Assembly: GCF_010501055.1 (NCBI RefSeq)
Contig: NZ_QVMO01000008.1
Span: 1 to 64,000 of the forward strand
Length of the DNA stretch: 64,000 bases
Direction: 5' to 3'
DNA from: Dysgonomonas sp. 521
GTDB taxonomy: Bacteria > Bacteroidota > Bacteroidia > Bacteroidales > Dysgonomonadaceae
Shown here: piece by piece, positions 7,040 to 16,347 of the stretch
Numbering within the stretch: the stretch's first letter is position 1
Layout of the letters: each line of letters starts with the position of its first letter
Position numbers and translations under genes: made by a program
The notes under the pieces: generated by a model
What the model saw: only the letters and a program-made list of their open reading frames with translations
What the model was told of the DNA's origin: nothing
The model's database searches: none

Positions 7040-8047
7040 ATGGCATACAAAATAGCTGTTTTTGATGCAAAACCGTACGATAGGGCTACTTTTGACAAAG
7101 TAAATGAAAAATATGGTTTCGAATTAATATATCACAAAGAACATCTTGATATAAATAATGTTATTCTGGCCAATGGCGCCGATGCCGTTTGTATTTTTGT
7201 TAACGCGCTGGTTGACGCGGAAGTAGTGTCGAAGTTGAAATCTTATGGCGTGAATTTGATAGCGCTTCGCTGTGCCGGTTTCAACAATGTAGATATTGCG
7301 GCGGCGGCCAAGCAAGGTGTTCGGGTAGTGCGTGTGCCTGATTATTCTCCTCATGCCATTGCCGAACATACATTAGCGTTGATGCTATGCCTGAACCGTA
7401 AAGTACACCGCGCCTTTTTGCGTACCCGCGACGGTAATTTTTCACTTGTCGGGTTCGAAGGATTCGATATGTATCAGAAGACCGTGGGCGTAATAGGTAC
7501 AGGTAAGATAGGTAAAGTAGCTATCGGTTTGTTTAAAGGTTTGGGGATGAACGTCCTGGCTTACGACCTGTATCCTGATACTGCTTTTGCCGAATCGGCG
7601 AATATAAAGTATGTAACGTTGGATGAATTGTATGCTAATTCGGATATAATCACGCTACATTGCCCTTTGACAAAGGAAACAGAATACCTTATCTGTGACG
7701 AATCCATCAGTAAGATGAAAGATGGGGTTATGATTGTAAATACAGGCCGCGGAAAATTGATTCATACGAAGCACCTGATAGAAGGCCTTCTCAGCAGGAA
7801 AGTCGGCTATGCCGGACTGGATGTATATGAAGAAGAAGGCGCGTACTTCTATGAAGACCATTCGGATGCGGTGATGACGGATGATGTACTTGCCCGTCTG
7901 CTCTCATTCAATAATGTTATCGTGACCTCACATCAGGCATTTTTTACACAGGAGGCCATGGGAAATATAGCAGGTACAACCTTGGATAGCATTTCGGACT
8001 TCTTTGCCGGAAAAGAGTTGAAGAATGAAGTGATATACAAGGCATAA
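7040..8047 (+). CDS. ldhA: D-lactate dehydrogenase (D-isomer 2-hydroxyacid dehydrogenase)
   Basis: 335 residues from the ATG at 7040. It reduces pyruvate to D-lactate with NADH in fermentation. Similarity to Escherichia coli LdhA is strong by eye: ADAVCIFVNA, IALRCAGFNNVDIAAA, LNRKVHRAFLRTRDGNFSL. The NAD-binding motif GVIGTGKIGKVAIG is at about 149-162. Catalytic residues are visible: Arg in NTGRGKLI (about 236), an acidic residue in the DVYEEE segment, and His in SHQAF (about 297). An alternative TTG start 36 bp upstream lies in the promoter. Confidence 0.92.
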   Translation: MAYKIAVFDAKPYDRATFDKVNEKYGFELIYHKEHLDINNVILANGADAVCIFVNALVDAEVVSKLKSYGVNLIALRCAGFNNVDIAAAAKQGVRVVRVPDYSPHAIAEHTLALMLCLNRKVHRAFLRTRDGNFSLVGFEGFDMYQKTVGVIGTGKIGKVAIGLFKGLGMNVLAYDLYPDTAFAESANIKYVTLDELYANSDIITLHCPLTKETEYLICDESISKMKDGVMIVNTGRGKLIHTKHLIEGLLSRKVGYAGLDVYEEEGAYFYEDHSDAVMTDDVLARLLSFNNVIVTSHQAFFTQEAMGNIAGTTLDSISDFFAGKELKNEVIYKA

Positions 8048-8064
8048 TTCATATAAGAAACAGA

Positions 8065-9255
8065 ATGAAGAGGATCCTGAGTTTTTTTCTTTTTTTACTT
8101 ATCGCCTGTTGCACGGTTTACTCTGTCAACTCCAAGTTTGTAGTAGTGATAGATGCCGGCCACGGAGGAAAGGATACAGGAGCTACCCGTGGCATATATA
8201 AAGAAAAGAATATAAACCTGAGTGTAGCTTTGGCCTTAGGGCAGCTTATCGAGAAGAACTATAAAGACGTAAAAGTTGTATATACCCGCAAGACGGATGT
8301 TTTTATCGATCTGGATAGGCGGGCGGATATAGCGAATATGGCAAAGGCTAATTTATTTATATCCATACATACAAACTCTACCGCGGCAAAAAGAACGGCC
8401 GTGTCGGGTGCCGACACATATATATTGGGGTTAGCCCGTAGCGAGGAGAATCTGGAAGTAGCCAAACGCGAGAACTCGGTTATTTTGCTTGAAGATAATT
8501 ATACAACCAAATATGAAGGCTTCGACCCTAATTCGCCGGAGTCGTCTATTATATTTGAGTTTATGACCAATAAGTTTATGGAACAAAGCCTGCACTTCGC
8601 GTCTTTTGTTCAGGCAGACTTCCAGAGTGTGGCAAACCGAGCCGACAGAGGTGTACGTCAGGCAGGCTTCCTTGTATTGAGAAAGACCAGCGCGCCAAGT
8701 GTACTTATCGAATTAGGTTTTATAAACAATCAATCTGAAGCCAGTTTCCTTTCATCAAAAGCCGGTCAGCAGTCTATGGCCTCGGCCATTTATTCGGGCT
8801 TTAAGAAGTATAAGCGTGATTTTGACAAGAAACAAGGCAAATTAGTTGTAGAGCCAAAAGATAAAGATGAATTCTCTTACGATACATCAGATAATAAGAA
8901 GCCGGATGTGAAAGAAGCTGTTGCAGCAACAGTAGAAGTGCCCGTAGTCCCTGCAAAGGCGGTGAAGTCGGAAAGTAAGACGGATAAAAGTAATCCGGAA
9001 TCAAATAGTAAGAGCACAGGCAATCAGATTGAATACCGGGTGCAGTTCCTTATTTCGCCTAAAAAACTGCCTGCTAATTCATCTGCATTCAAAGGACTGT
9101 CGCCAGTTACATATTATAAAGAAGGTAATTCATACAAATATACTTACGGCTCGGCTACCGATATGAACGAAATTGTGAAAATACAGAGACAGGTAAGGGC
9201 AAAATTTAAAGATGCATTCATCCTTAAATTTAAAAACGGAGAACGGGTTAAATAA
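8065..9255 (+). CDS. N-acetylmuramoyl-L-alanine amidase (Amidase_3)
   Basis: 396 residues. It cleaves the amide bond between N-acetylmuramic acid and the stem peptide of peptidoglycan. A signal peptide (about 1-20) is followed by an AmiC-type zinc amidase domain at about 25-255: DAGHGGKDTGA (His, about 33), LFISIHTNS (His, about 113) and LIELGFINN (Glu, about 218). A low-complexity linker follows (about 260-320), then a C-terminal module (IEYRVQFLISPKKLP) that looks like the SPOR-like tail of Bacteroidota amidases. It starts 17 bp after ldhA and precedes an MCE gene. Confidence 0.9.
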   Translation: MKRILSFFLFLLIACCTVYSVNSKFVVVIDAGHGGKDTGATRGIYKEKNINLSVALALGQLIEKNYKDVKVVYTRKTDVFIDLDRRADIANMAKANLFISIHTNSTAAKRTAVSGADTYILGLARSEENLEVAKRENSVILLEDNYTTKYEGFDPNSPESSIIFEFMTNKFMEQSLHFASFVQADFQSVANRADRGVRQAGFLVLRKTSAPSVLIELGFINNQSEASFLSSKAGQQSMASAIYSGFKKYKRDFDKKQGKLVVEPKDKDEFSYDTSDNKKPDVKEAVAATVEVPVVPAKAVKSESKTDKSNPESNSKSTGNQIEYRVQFLISPKKLPANSSAFKGLSPVTYYKEGNSYKYTYGSATDMNEIVKIQRQVRAKFKDAFILKFKNGERVK

Positions 9256-9299
9256 TTAAAGCATATTTAAAAAAACACTAACATAGAGTAGAGAAAATT

Positions 9300-10184
9300 A
9301 TGGGTAAGATATCAAAAGAAATGAAGATAGGCATGGCCTTTATAATTGCAATATTCTTATTGTATTATGGAATTAGTTTCCTTAAGGGAATAAACATATT
9401 CAGACCATCCAATTCATACATGGTTGTTTTCGACAATGTGGAAGGCCTCACTCAGGCTACACCGGTTACATTAAACGGATACCAGATAGGTTTGGTATCG
9501 TCTATGAGCCTGGATACAAAACATGGAAATAAGGTTATCACTTATCTCGATATGAATAAAGGGATAAAAATTCCGAAAGGAAGTAAAATGATCCTTGATG
9601 TTTCGATGCTTGGCTCGGCGACTATAATGATGGAAACAAGTAACAGCGCGGAAGTAATATCTCCTTCAGATACGATAGTGGGCATACGCAATAAGGGTAT
9701 GATAGACGCGGCAGGTAATATTATGCCGAGCGTGCAACAGCTGATCCCTAAAATAGACTCTATACTATCAGGCCTGAATGCTGTGATCAATAGTCCGGCT
9801 ATGGCTCAGTCGCTATCTGATGTGAACCAGATTACAGGCGATCTGGCTAAGACAACCAAACAGCTGAATACGATGATGGCAGCCTTAAATAAAGATGTCC
9901 CTACAATTACCGGAAATCTCAGCCAGGTTTCTACAGACCTGACGGGGGTATCGAAGCAGTTTAACCAGATAGACATGGTCTCTACCTACAAATCTGTGGA
10001 CGCGACTGTGAAAAGCTTAGAGAATTTATCTGCCCAGATGAACTCTAAGGATGGTTCTTTGGGGCTTTTATTGAACGATCGTCAGCTATATGACAGTATT
10101 GTGAACACGATGAGTAATGCGTCATTGTTGCTCAAAGATGTGAAAGATAATCCGTCCCGTTATATTAATGTAAAGGTCTTCTAA
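9300..10184 (+). CDS. MlaD/MCE family protein
   Basis: 294 residues. One N-terminal transmembrane helix (MAFIIAIFLLYYGISFLKG, about 12-30) anchors an MCE domain at about 38-115 (YMVVFDNVEGLTQATPVTLN, GSATIMMETS). The remainder is helical and probably forms a hexameric tunnel as in other MCE proteins. The family carries phospholipids between inner and outer membranes with an MlaE permease and MlaF ATPase; those partners are not in this window. A strong terminator follows at 10190. Confidence 0.88.
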   Translation: MGKISKEMKIGMAFIIAIFLLYYGISFLKGINIFRPSNSYMVVFDNVEGLTQATPVTLNGYQIGLVSSMSLDTKHGNKVITYLDMNKGIKIPKGSKMILDVSMLGSATIMMETSNSAEVISPSDTIVGIRNKGMIDAAGNIMPSVQQLIPKIDSILSGLNAVINSPAMAQSLSDVNQITGDLAKTTKQLNTMMAALNKDVPTITGNLSQVSTDLTGVSKQFNQIDMVSTYKSVDATVKSLENLSAQMNSKDGSLGLLLNDRQLYDSIVNTMSNASLLLKDVKDNPSRYINVKVF

Positions 10185-10189
10185 AAAGG

Positions 10190-10222
10190 CTTATTTAGAA
10201 TTGTTCTAAATAAGAAAAAATG
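10190..10222 (+). terminator. Terminator after the MCE gene
   Basis: Perfect 11-bp stem CTTATTTAGAA/TTCTAAATAAG with a TTG loop and a following A-rich then T-rich tract, 5 bp after the stop codon. Confidence 0.7.
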
Positions 10223-10250
10223 TTCATTTTTTTTAAAAGTGTAACACTAA

Positions 10251-10258
10251 TACTTTTG
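10251..10258 (+). promoter_or_regulatory. -7 box (TACTTTTG) upstream of the small ORF and dnaA
   Basis: Exact TAnnTTTG match, 16 bp upstream of a 28-codon ORF and 252 bp upstream of dnaA. It could serve either or both. Confidence 0.45.
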
Positions 10259-10274
10259 GGGAGAAATATTGAGA

Positions 10275-10361
10275 ATGTTAAAAAGAATTTGCGTTACAGA
10301 GTGCCTTTGTAAGACGTTGATTCTTATGGCTTTTGTGGCCGGCATAGGGGCTGATTTATAG
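10275..10361 (+). CDS. Candidate 28-residue small protein or leader ORF
   Basis: ATG to TAG ORF encoding MLKRICVTECLCKTLI then LMAFVAGIGADL. It has a basic N-terminus, three cysteines (6, 10, 12) and a hydrophobic second half, so it could be a small membrane peptide. Support comes from position: it starts 16 bp after a consensus -7 box, downstream of a terminator. Against it, a 28-codon ORF can arise by chance and no homologue is known to me. Between it and dnaA (10362-10510) only AT-rich sequence and a DnaA-box-like site are seen. Confidence 0.3.
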   Translation: MLKRICVTECLCKTLILMAFVAGIGADL

Positions 10362-10491
10362 AAAAGCCTCTAACTGGTTGAGTTTAAATCAGATATTTCT
10401 TTATCAAGAAAACCAAATTTAACCTCACTTTTTTTTCTTGAAAATAATGTGGAAATTTACATTCGGAAATAATTAATAAATATTCATTTTT

Positions 10492-10500
10492 TTATTCACA
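10492..10500 (+). promoter_or_regulatory. DnaA-box-like site TTATTCACA before dnaA
   Basis: TTATTCACA matches TTATnCACA and lies 10 bp upstream of the dnaA start codon, where DnaA could repress its own gene. It is a single site, so it does not define an origin. Confidence 0.4.
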
Positions 10501-10510
10501 GTAAAAGTAA

Positions 10511-11911
10511 ATGGAACTAGAATCAACCCGGAAATTATGGACTAATTGTTTGAGGATCTTTCAGGACAACGTCACTGAGGCCGCTTTCAAGACATGGTTT
10601 CTGCCGATTGTACCACTTTCTTATGAAAATAAAGTGTTTACAATACAAGTTCCAAGTCAGTTCTTTTATGAATATTTAGAAGATAAATTTGTAGATCTAC
10701 TCAAAGCTACCCTGTACCGGGAGATAGGAAGCGACACTATATTACAGTACCGTATCCTTATGGAGAATACGACAAATACAGTGGTCGACTATCGTGGCGA
10801 TGCCAGATCTACAACCGATAAAGTTATTAGCAAGAACGTAAATAAGGTTCCCAATCCGTTTCAGAAAGTTGTCGCTGATGATTTTGATTCGCAACTGAAT
10901 AATAAATATACATTCGACAACTTCTTTGAAGGCGAAAGTAATAAACTGACCCGTACTGCCGGCGACGCTATAACGAAGAATCCCGGAAAGACAGCATTTA
11001 ACCCTTTGTTTGTACATGGAACATCCGGAGTAGGTAAAACTCACCTGTGCCATGCCATAGGCAACAGGATAAAGGAGCTGTATCCTGATAAACGTGTATT
11101 GTATGTTTCGGCTCACTTGTTCAAAGTGCAGTATGCTGACGCGGGGCGCTATAATACGACAAATGACTTTATCAATTTTTATCAGGGGATAGACGTCTTG
11201 ATTATTGACGATATTCACGAACTGGCTGGAATAGAGAAAACTCAAAACACATTATTTCATATATTCAATCATTTGCATCAGAATAACAAGCAGTTGATAT
11301 TGACATCCGATAAGGCTCCTTCCGAGTTGCAGGGTGTTGAAGAACGTTTGTTGACGCGTTTCAGATGGGGACTGACTACGAAAGTCGATCATCCTGATAA
11401 AGCTCTTAGACTGAAGATCCTTCAAAATAAGATATTGCATGACGGATTGTCTATTCCTGAAGATGTGGTGGACTATATCGCCGAAAATGTTACCGATAAT
11501 GCTCGCGACCTAGAAGGTATCATTGTTTCCATAATGGCTCACTCTTTGGTTTACAACAAAGAGATAGACTTACCTCTGGCCAGACGGGTTATCGGACAGG
11601 CGATAAAGAAGATAGAAGCGAAAAAAATAACTGTAAATGCAATAGAGACAGTCGTTTGTGATTTTTACAACATCAAGACCGAACTGATTCATACAGCATC
11701 CAGAAAGCGCCAGATCGTTCAGGCAAGGCAAGTGACGATGTATCTGTCGAAGAGCTATACGGAAATGTCTTTGGCTCAGATCGGATCCCTGATAGGGAAG
11801 AAGAACCACGCTACAGTTCTCCATGCCTGCAAAATAGTAAAAGAGCAGATGGAGGTTGATAAAACATTCAGGGAAGAAATAGCTGAAATAGAAAAAAAAT
11901 TGAAAGGTTGA
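10511..11911 (+). CDS. dnaA: Chromosomal replication initiator protein DnaA
   Basis: 466 residues, normal length. DnaA binds DnaA boxes at the origin, melts it and recruits helicase. Domain I is at about 1-80 (FKTWFLPIVPLSYENKVFTI), a variable linker follows, and the AAA+ domain spans about 130-345 with Walker A GTSGVGKTH (about 171) and Walker B VLIIDDIHEL (about 231). The C-terminal DNA-binding domain includes the signature KKNHATVLHACKIV near 438. The gene stands alone with a candidate DnaA box just upstream and a terminator overlapping its stop. Confidence 0.97.
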   Translation: MELESTRKLWTNCLRIFQDNVTEAAFKTWFLPIVPLSYENKVFTIQVPSQFFYEYLEDKFVDLLKATLYREIGSDTILQYRILMENTTNTVVDYRGDARSTTDKVISKNVNKVPNPFQKVVADDFDSQLNNKYTFDNFFEGESNKLTRTAGDAITKNPGKTAFNPLFVHGTSGVGKTHLCHAIGNRIKELYPDKRVLYVSAHLFKVQYADAGRYNTTNDFINFYQGIDVLIIDDIHELAGIEKTQNTLFHIFNHLHQNNKQLILTSDKAPSELQGVEERLLTRFRWGLTTKVDHPDKALRLKILQNKILHDGLSIPEDVVDYIAENVTDNARDLEGIIVSIMAHSLVYNKEIDLPLARRVIGQAIKKIEAKKITVNAIETVVCDFYNIKTELIHTASRKRQIVQARQVTMYLSKSYTEMSLAQIGSLIGKKNHATVLHACKIVKEQMEVDKTFREEIAEIEKKLKG

Positions 11912-11932
11912 AAGTGATTTCAACCTTTTCTA
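11903..11932. terminator. Bidirectional terminator overlapping the dnaA stop
   Basis: Stem AAAGGTTGAAA/TTTCAACCTTT with a GTGA loop and trailing TTTTC. The dnaA TGA lies inside the stem, and the convergent gene ends at 11933. Confidence 0.65.
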
Positions 11933-13825
11933 TTATATCTTCTTCAACACCAGCCTTCGTTTGATAGCCGAATTTATTTCATTGTAAAATGCCTTAATAT
12001 CTTTATACTGCGCTTTGTCGTATCTCCCCGAATATATATCGATATTCTGTGTATATATGATTGTATTTCCCTCTGTGCTGCACTGGGTTTCAAATATTCC
12101 GTATGGCGTTTTTACAGATATGTCTTTAGGCGCGGATTCTACAGTATATGATTCCGGTATATGGAATGTGATAGTGTCCGATTCGGAATATCCGTTGTTT
12201 ATCACAATGTCCTGTTTCCGGCTTGCTGCCGTGAAGATATTATAATTGCCTTTTCTGAGCGGGCAGGCAGAAGCGAACAGGCGTGTTCCGGTTTTATTCG
12301 TAAATTCGCTAGCTTCGAAATTCGCGGATAAAGAGCAGGAAGGTAGTTCCGACCTGTTTTCCGAGACTTCAATCTGTGAAACCTGCACTTTAGGCATATT
12401 TATATTTTCGTTGATATAACGCATTTCCTTCTCCCTGTCTTTGGATGTCATTCTGTAGAAATTATCTCCATAATGATGAAGATGTTCTACAAAGCATATT
12501 TTACCTTTAGCGCTCCCATCTTCCGATATATTGATATCCAGTTTTGATTCTTTTTTATTCAGTTGATCACTGTAAGTTGGCAATCGATAGAGTTCCCCTC
12601 CTTTTTCGTTGATAATTATGGTGTTGTGGCCTGCAATATTATCATGTATATATCCGAATGGAATTTTAGAATTTGTACATTCGAGCCAGACACTATCATT
12701 TTGCAGTGGTACAAGTAGTATTACATGATCTAGTTGATTGAAATTCGGAAAATCAGGTAACACATCCTTTGTCCTGGTCCCTATTACACAATAATTGGAC
12801 GGTATATCTATTTCTTTAAGCATAGCCATCATTATGTTGGTAAGCCCTTTGCAATCACCAAATTTACTTCTGACCACCGTGGCGGCATCGATAGGTTGAA
12901 AACCGCCAATACCTAATTGGATACTAACATACCGATAGTTATTTTGCAGGTATTGGTACAATATATTTACCTTTTCCTTGTCGCTTTTGGCATCTTTTGT
13001 CAACTCTTTTATTGTATTTATGTATTCAGCGGGGAGTACGTCACGTCCTTTAAGTAGGCTTGATATCCATATTCCGTAACTTTTCCAGTCGGAAAGATTA
13101 CCACACGAAGAGTCGTAACAGAAATCGGTAGGCATGAATAAAACTCTGGGCATAAGTTCAAGAAACGCCGGCTCAAGAGGTTCGCGGTCTATTGCTTTTA
13201 ATCCTTCTGTAGATACCGAATATATGTGCTTGTTTCCTATAGTATTGTCACTGACTACACAGTCGAAGTTAGAATTATAACGCAAATTCATCCCTTCTGG
13301 CAATTCCAGTTTGTAATCAGCTTTTTCTACGGATACCATTCTGCTTGATACAGGGAAAAAAGGCGGATAATAGAGAATGCCGTTTTTCCATTTCTCCTGA
13401 TAAGTATATTCTACAATATATGGAAATGTGGGTTGTTTGCATTCATAATAGATAGTATAACTATCGGTACTCAAATGTTCAGATATGGAAGACGTAGTTA
13501 AATCCTTCTTTCCTATCTTTTTTACTATAGTACCCGAAGAATTTCTGACTATCCCTGAAAAGTCTTTAAGTTCTTTAAACTTATCATATACTTCGTAGAA
13601 ATTGCCATTTCCTTCCCCCTGTTTATTAAGAATGGTAATTACTTTGGTTACAGTGAATGTAGCATTGTTCAGGTCTGCCTGGCTAAACACCGCCGAATAA
13701 TCGTTAACAATGGCACAGGCGTTCTCCCGCAGGCTGTCGACCCTCTGTTCTGTAGACAGAGCGGAGGCGGAAGCCAAAGTTGAGATAGATAAAAGTATGC
13801 AACTCCAAAATAATCGCGTATTCAT
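11933..13825 (-). CDS. DUF3857/transglutaminase-like exported protein
   Basis: 630 residues with a signal peptide (about 1-20). The N-terminal DUF3857 region (about 50-220) precedes a transglutaminase-like core. The core has Cys in KFGDCKG (about 325) and His in QLDHVILLV (about 373). At the third position the usual WLDxT Asp appears as Glu (VWLECTNSKIPFG). A C-terminal beta-rich part ends with the segment YDKAQYKDIKAFYNEINSA. The protein is probably periplasmic. Family substrates are not established. It is the second gene of a pair with the paralogue at 13837 (11 bp apart). Confidence 0.82.
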   Translation of the reverse strand: MNTRLFWSCILLSISTLASASALSTEQRVDSLRENACAIVNDYSAVFSQADLNNATFTVTKVITILNKQGEGNGNFYEVYDKFKELKDFSGIVRNSSGTIVKKIGKKDLTTSSISEHLSTDSYTIYYECKQPTFPYIVEYTYQEKWKNGILYYPPFFPVSSRMVSVEKADYKLELPEGMNLRYNSNFDCVVSDNTIGNKHIYSVSTEGLKAIDREPLEPAFLELMPRVLFMPTDFCYDSSCGNLSDWKSYGIWISSLLKGRDVLPAEYINTIKELTKDAKSDKEKVNILYQYLQNNYRYVSIQLGIGGFQPIDAATVVRSKFGDCKGLTNIMMAMLKEIDIPSNYCVIGTRTKDVLPDFPNFNQLDHVILLVPLQNDSVWLECTNSKIPFGYIHDNIAGHNTIIINEKGGELYRLPTYSDQLNKKESKLDINISEDGSAKGKICFVEHLHHYGDNFYRMTSKDREKEMRYINENINMPKVQVSQIEVSENRSELPSCSLSANFEASEFTNKTGTRLFASACPLRKGNYNIFTAASRKQDIVINNGYSESDTITFHIPESYTVESAPKDISVKTPYGIFETQCSTEGNTIIYTQNIDIYSGRYDKAQYKDIKAFYNEINSAIKRRLVLKKI

Positions 13826-13836
13826 ATTGGTGTCAG

Positions 13837-15819
13837 TTAAATTTCACTAATCTTTTTCAAAACTATCTGTTCGGAGTTTTTAGCGACAATCTTGGCATAG
13901 AAGTCCCGTAAATGCTCATATTCGTCAGGCAGGAATATGAGTTTCTTGAGTTGAAATTGATAATGCAGCTTTATCTGATTCCCGTTTTGGGCAAACCTGT
14001 ATGTCAGTATAATATCATTGTCGTTCAATACAAGTTTTGCTGCCTGAGGCAGTTCATCCACGGCATACCCTTCGGGGATAGTAATATCCGAAATCTGTAA
14101 GTAATTAATCAAATAGTCGAATTCTACCGGATAAACGCGCTTTTCTTCTTTGAATGGATTCTCTGCTATATGTTTGTTAAGCATTGGATTTATATATAAA
14201 AAATCGTCTCCGAGGCTCATGTCCGAGGTCTGTGTATATTCTATTTTCAGCGGTGCATTGGTATCGTCTGTCCCCGAAATAGAAAAGCTGTCTATTTCGC
14301 AATTTGTTTGTCTTGCCAGTGTTGTTATGAAATCGTCTTTATCCTTGTGTCCATAATATATTTCTTTCATATCCAGGGCGGCGCTTCCTCTTCTGTTATC
14401 TGTTACCTTTCCGGTATACTTTGAGTTTTCAAAACTGAATTTTCCCGCTTTCAATACCGAACCGCCCGATATTGTCGAAAGGTCTACCCATCTGCAGCCG
14501 TTTTGCTTTATTATACGCGCCCTCTGAACCATACATTTTTCAGGTAGCAGGTTCCAGTCTCCGTATTTAGCAGAAGCATCGGTAAAGTACATCATTGTAT
14601 CTATCCTGACACCTGTGATAGTATAATTGAAAGCGGTAATGCTTGGGTGCGATATTGGCAATCGCCCATTTCCTCTTGTGCTAAGGATGACGGGGAATGC
14701 ATCGAAACCTCCCGCCTGGAGCGCGTTGACAAGTAAAAAGTTTACATCGGCGCTGCTCCCCATTCCGTTTTTGAGCGCGTCTTTGAGGTTTCCGGGGCTG
14801 GCAGCCCTCCTGTCATTCCATTTTACCCGGTATTTCACCATGTTCTGTATTTCTTTCGCTCTTTCTATTGTTGTTTCGCCTTTTGCTATTTCTTCTTTGA
14901 ATAGGTCAGCCTTTTTCATATTGCTTCCGAAGGAACTGGAAAGTATGTCGTTGTCTATATTTTCCCATGAGTTCGACATGTTTTGAGTCATACTGTACGG
15001 CATCTGTACCGATTTCAATTCAAAAGATATTTTGGAGATAAAATCGTTAACGGTCCATAGATATGCCTCTTTTTTCAGAGCGGGGATATCACGTCCTTCA
15101 CTTTTTATAAGCTCTGCCGTACATCTAATGTTTTCCGATTGGAGACGTCCGTTGCTGTCTTTGTACCGTATATTAAACATTTCATTAGCCGGTTCCCTTT
15201 CGGTCTTTAACTTTACATATCCTTGAAAATTAAAGTTGTAATTAAAATACTCGGGTAGCTTCGCTTCAAAATATGTGTATGCGACAGGTATAGATTCCTG
15301 GAAACTGAAATCCCTTAAATCGTAATAAAAATCAGAAACCAGCGTATATTTATATTCCACTACCGAGCCTACCTTTGTTGCCGGCATGGTAAATTTCTTT
15401 ACTTTTATCTTGTTGTCTATATCCTCGTCCGTAATAAACTCCTTCGAAAGTTTAGTTTTTACCACTTCCCCGTTTTCGAGGTTGTATGTCGTTCCCGAAA
15501 GGCCGTTTATCTGTTCTTTGGCTGTTCGGCTCTGTTCTTTGTATACGATCTGCTGGTTGCACCAGTCCAAACCTTCGGTCTTTAGTATTTTCATTTTGAC
15601 CTGTATCGAATATTCGAATTGAAACCCGTACAAGTCATTGTAAACAAACCTGATATCCCCTTTTTTTAATAATATTACAGCAGAAGCTGTGGTGTCAAGG
15701 GGGTATACGGTCATTTTTAGTTCATCCATCGTTGCATTTCCATACTTCGATTGAGCGTAATTTCTCTGCGAAACGAAAGACAGGCATAGTATAATAGCCA
15801 GCAGGATAGGTGTTTTCAT
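13837..15819 (-). CDS. DUF3857 protein with degenerate transglutaminase site
   Basis: 660 residues with signal peptide (MKTPILLAIILCLSFVSQ). Same layout as the downstream gene: DUF3857 (about 50-230), transglutaminase-like core, C-terminal beta region. The core reads GMGSSADVNFLL where the family has G-D-C, so the nucleophile Cys is Ser (about 356). The His region reads FNYTI instead of FNH. Asp is kept in FTDASAKYGDW. It should therefore be catalytically inactive and may bind a ligand or partner the neighbouring paralogue. No TAnnTTTG box is evident upstream. Confidence 0.82.
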   Translation of the reverse strand: MKTPILLAIILCLSFVSQRNYAQSKYGNATMDELKMTVYPLDTTASAVILLKKGDIRFVYNDLYGFQFEYSIQVKMKILKTEGLDWCNQQIVYKEQSRTAKEQINGLSGTTYNLENGEVVKTKLSKEFITDEDIDNKIKVKKFTMPATKVGSVVEYKYTLVSDFYYDLRDFSFQESIPVAYTYFEAKLPEYFNYNFNFQGYVKLKTEREPANEMFNIRYKDSNGRLQSENIRCTAELIKSEGRDIPALKKEAYLWTVNDFISKISFELKSVQMPYSMTQNMSNSWENIDNDILSSSFGSNMKKADLFKEEIAKGETTIERAKEIQNMVKYRVKWNDRRAASPGNLKDALKNGMGSSADVNFLLVNALQAGGFDAFPVILSTRGNGRLPISHPSITAFNYTITGVRIDTMMYFTDASAKYGDWNLLPEKCMVQRARIIKQNGCRWVDLSTISGGSVLKAGKFSFENSKYTGKVTDNRRGSAALDMKEIYYGHKDKDDFITTLARQTNCEIDSFSISGTDDTNAPLKIEYTQTSDMSLGDDFLYINPMLNKHIAENPFKEEKRVYPVEFDYLINYLQISDITIPEGYAVDELPQAAKLVLNDNDIILTYRFAQNGNQIKLHYQFQLKKLIFLPDEYEHLRDFYAKIVAKNSEQIVLKKISEI

Positions 15820-16023
15820 AATCGTATGATAGTTTGTGGGTAAACAGTAACCTATGTAAATTTATGTAAATGTATGAAAAGGAATGCTAATTAATGTAAA
15901 TTTTTTATATGTCTTATAACATTTATTTCGTATGTGGAAAATATCCAAAATCTATCTCTTCTTATGATGGCCTTGTCGTTTTCTTTGTATTTCCCTCTTT
16001 ATAGAATATGTTAACACTTATTG

Positions 16024-16327
16024 TTTAGTATATAAAAATATATTTAATGTGTAAATTGTTTATAATGAGCAGATTATCTTTCATGTAATAGCTCCTAAGT
16101 ATTGTAATCTCCGTAGGTCGGTGACCTAATGTCCTCAATTTAAGGATTATGGTGTCAAAAATTAGGGCTGAAAGCCTTTATTATTTCAGCCCAAGGCAAC
16201 GCTTCGCTTGCCATTGGGTTGAAATAATAAAGGCTTTCAGCCTTAATTAGATGGTATTAGGTCACCGACCTACGGTTATGAAAATAGGGTTTTTCAAGCC
16301 AGTATCATTTTTTTGTCATATACTAAA
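16024..16327. repeat. Q-family non-coding element with 9-bp target duplication
   Basis: 304 bp with ends TTTAGTATAT and ATATACTAAA. It is flanked by an exact 9-bp direct repeat CACTTATTG (16015-16023 and 16328-16336). The interior is a chain of palindromes: GTAGGTCGGTGACCTA pairing with TAGGTCACCGACCTAC, and AAGCCTTTATTATTTCAGCC pairing with its complement further on. No ORF. It sits between the DUF3857 pair and nuo; 15820-16014 shows nothing coding. Confidence 0.8.
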
Positions 16328-16347
16328 CACTTATTGGGTGAAACTCA

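Noticed and set aside
10362..10510. Replication origin upstream of dnaA
   Set aside because: Only one good DnaA-box-like site (TTATTCACA at 10492-10500) is present, so it fits autoregulation better; GC-skew analysis of the whole chromosome would be needed.
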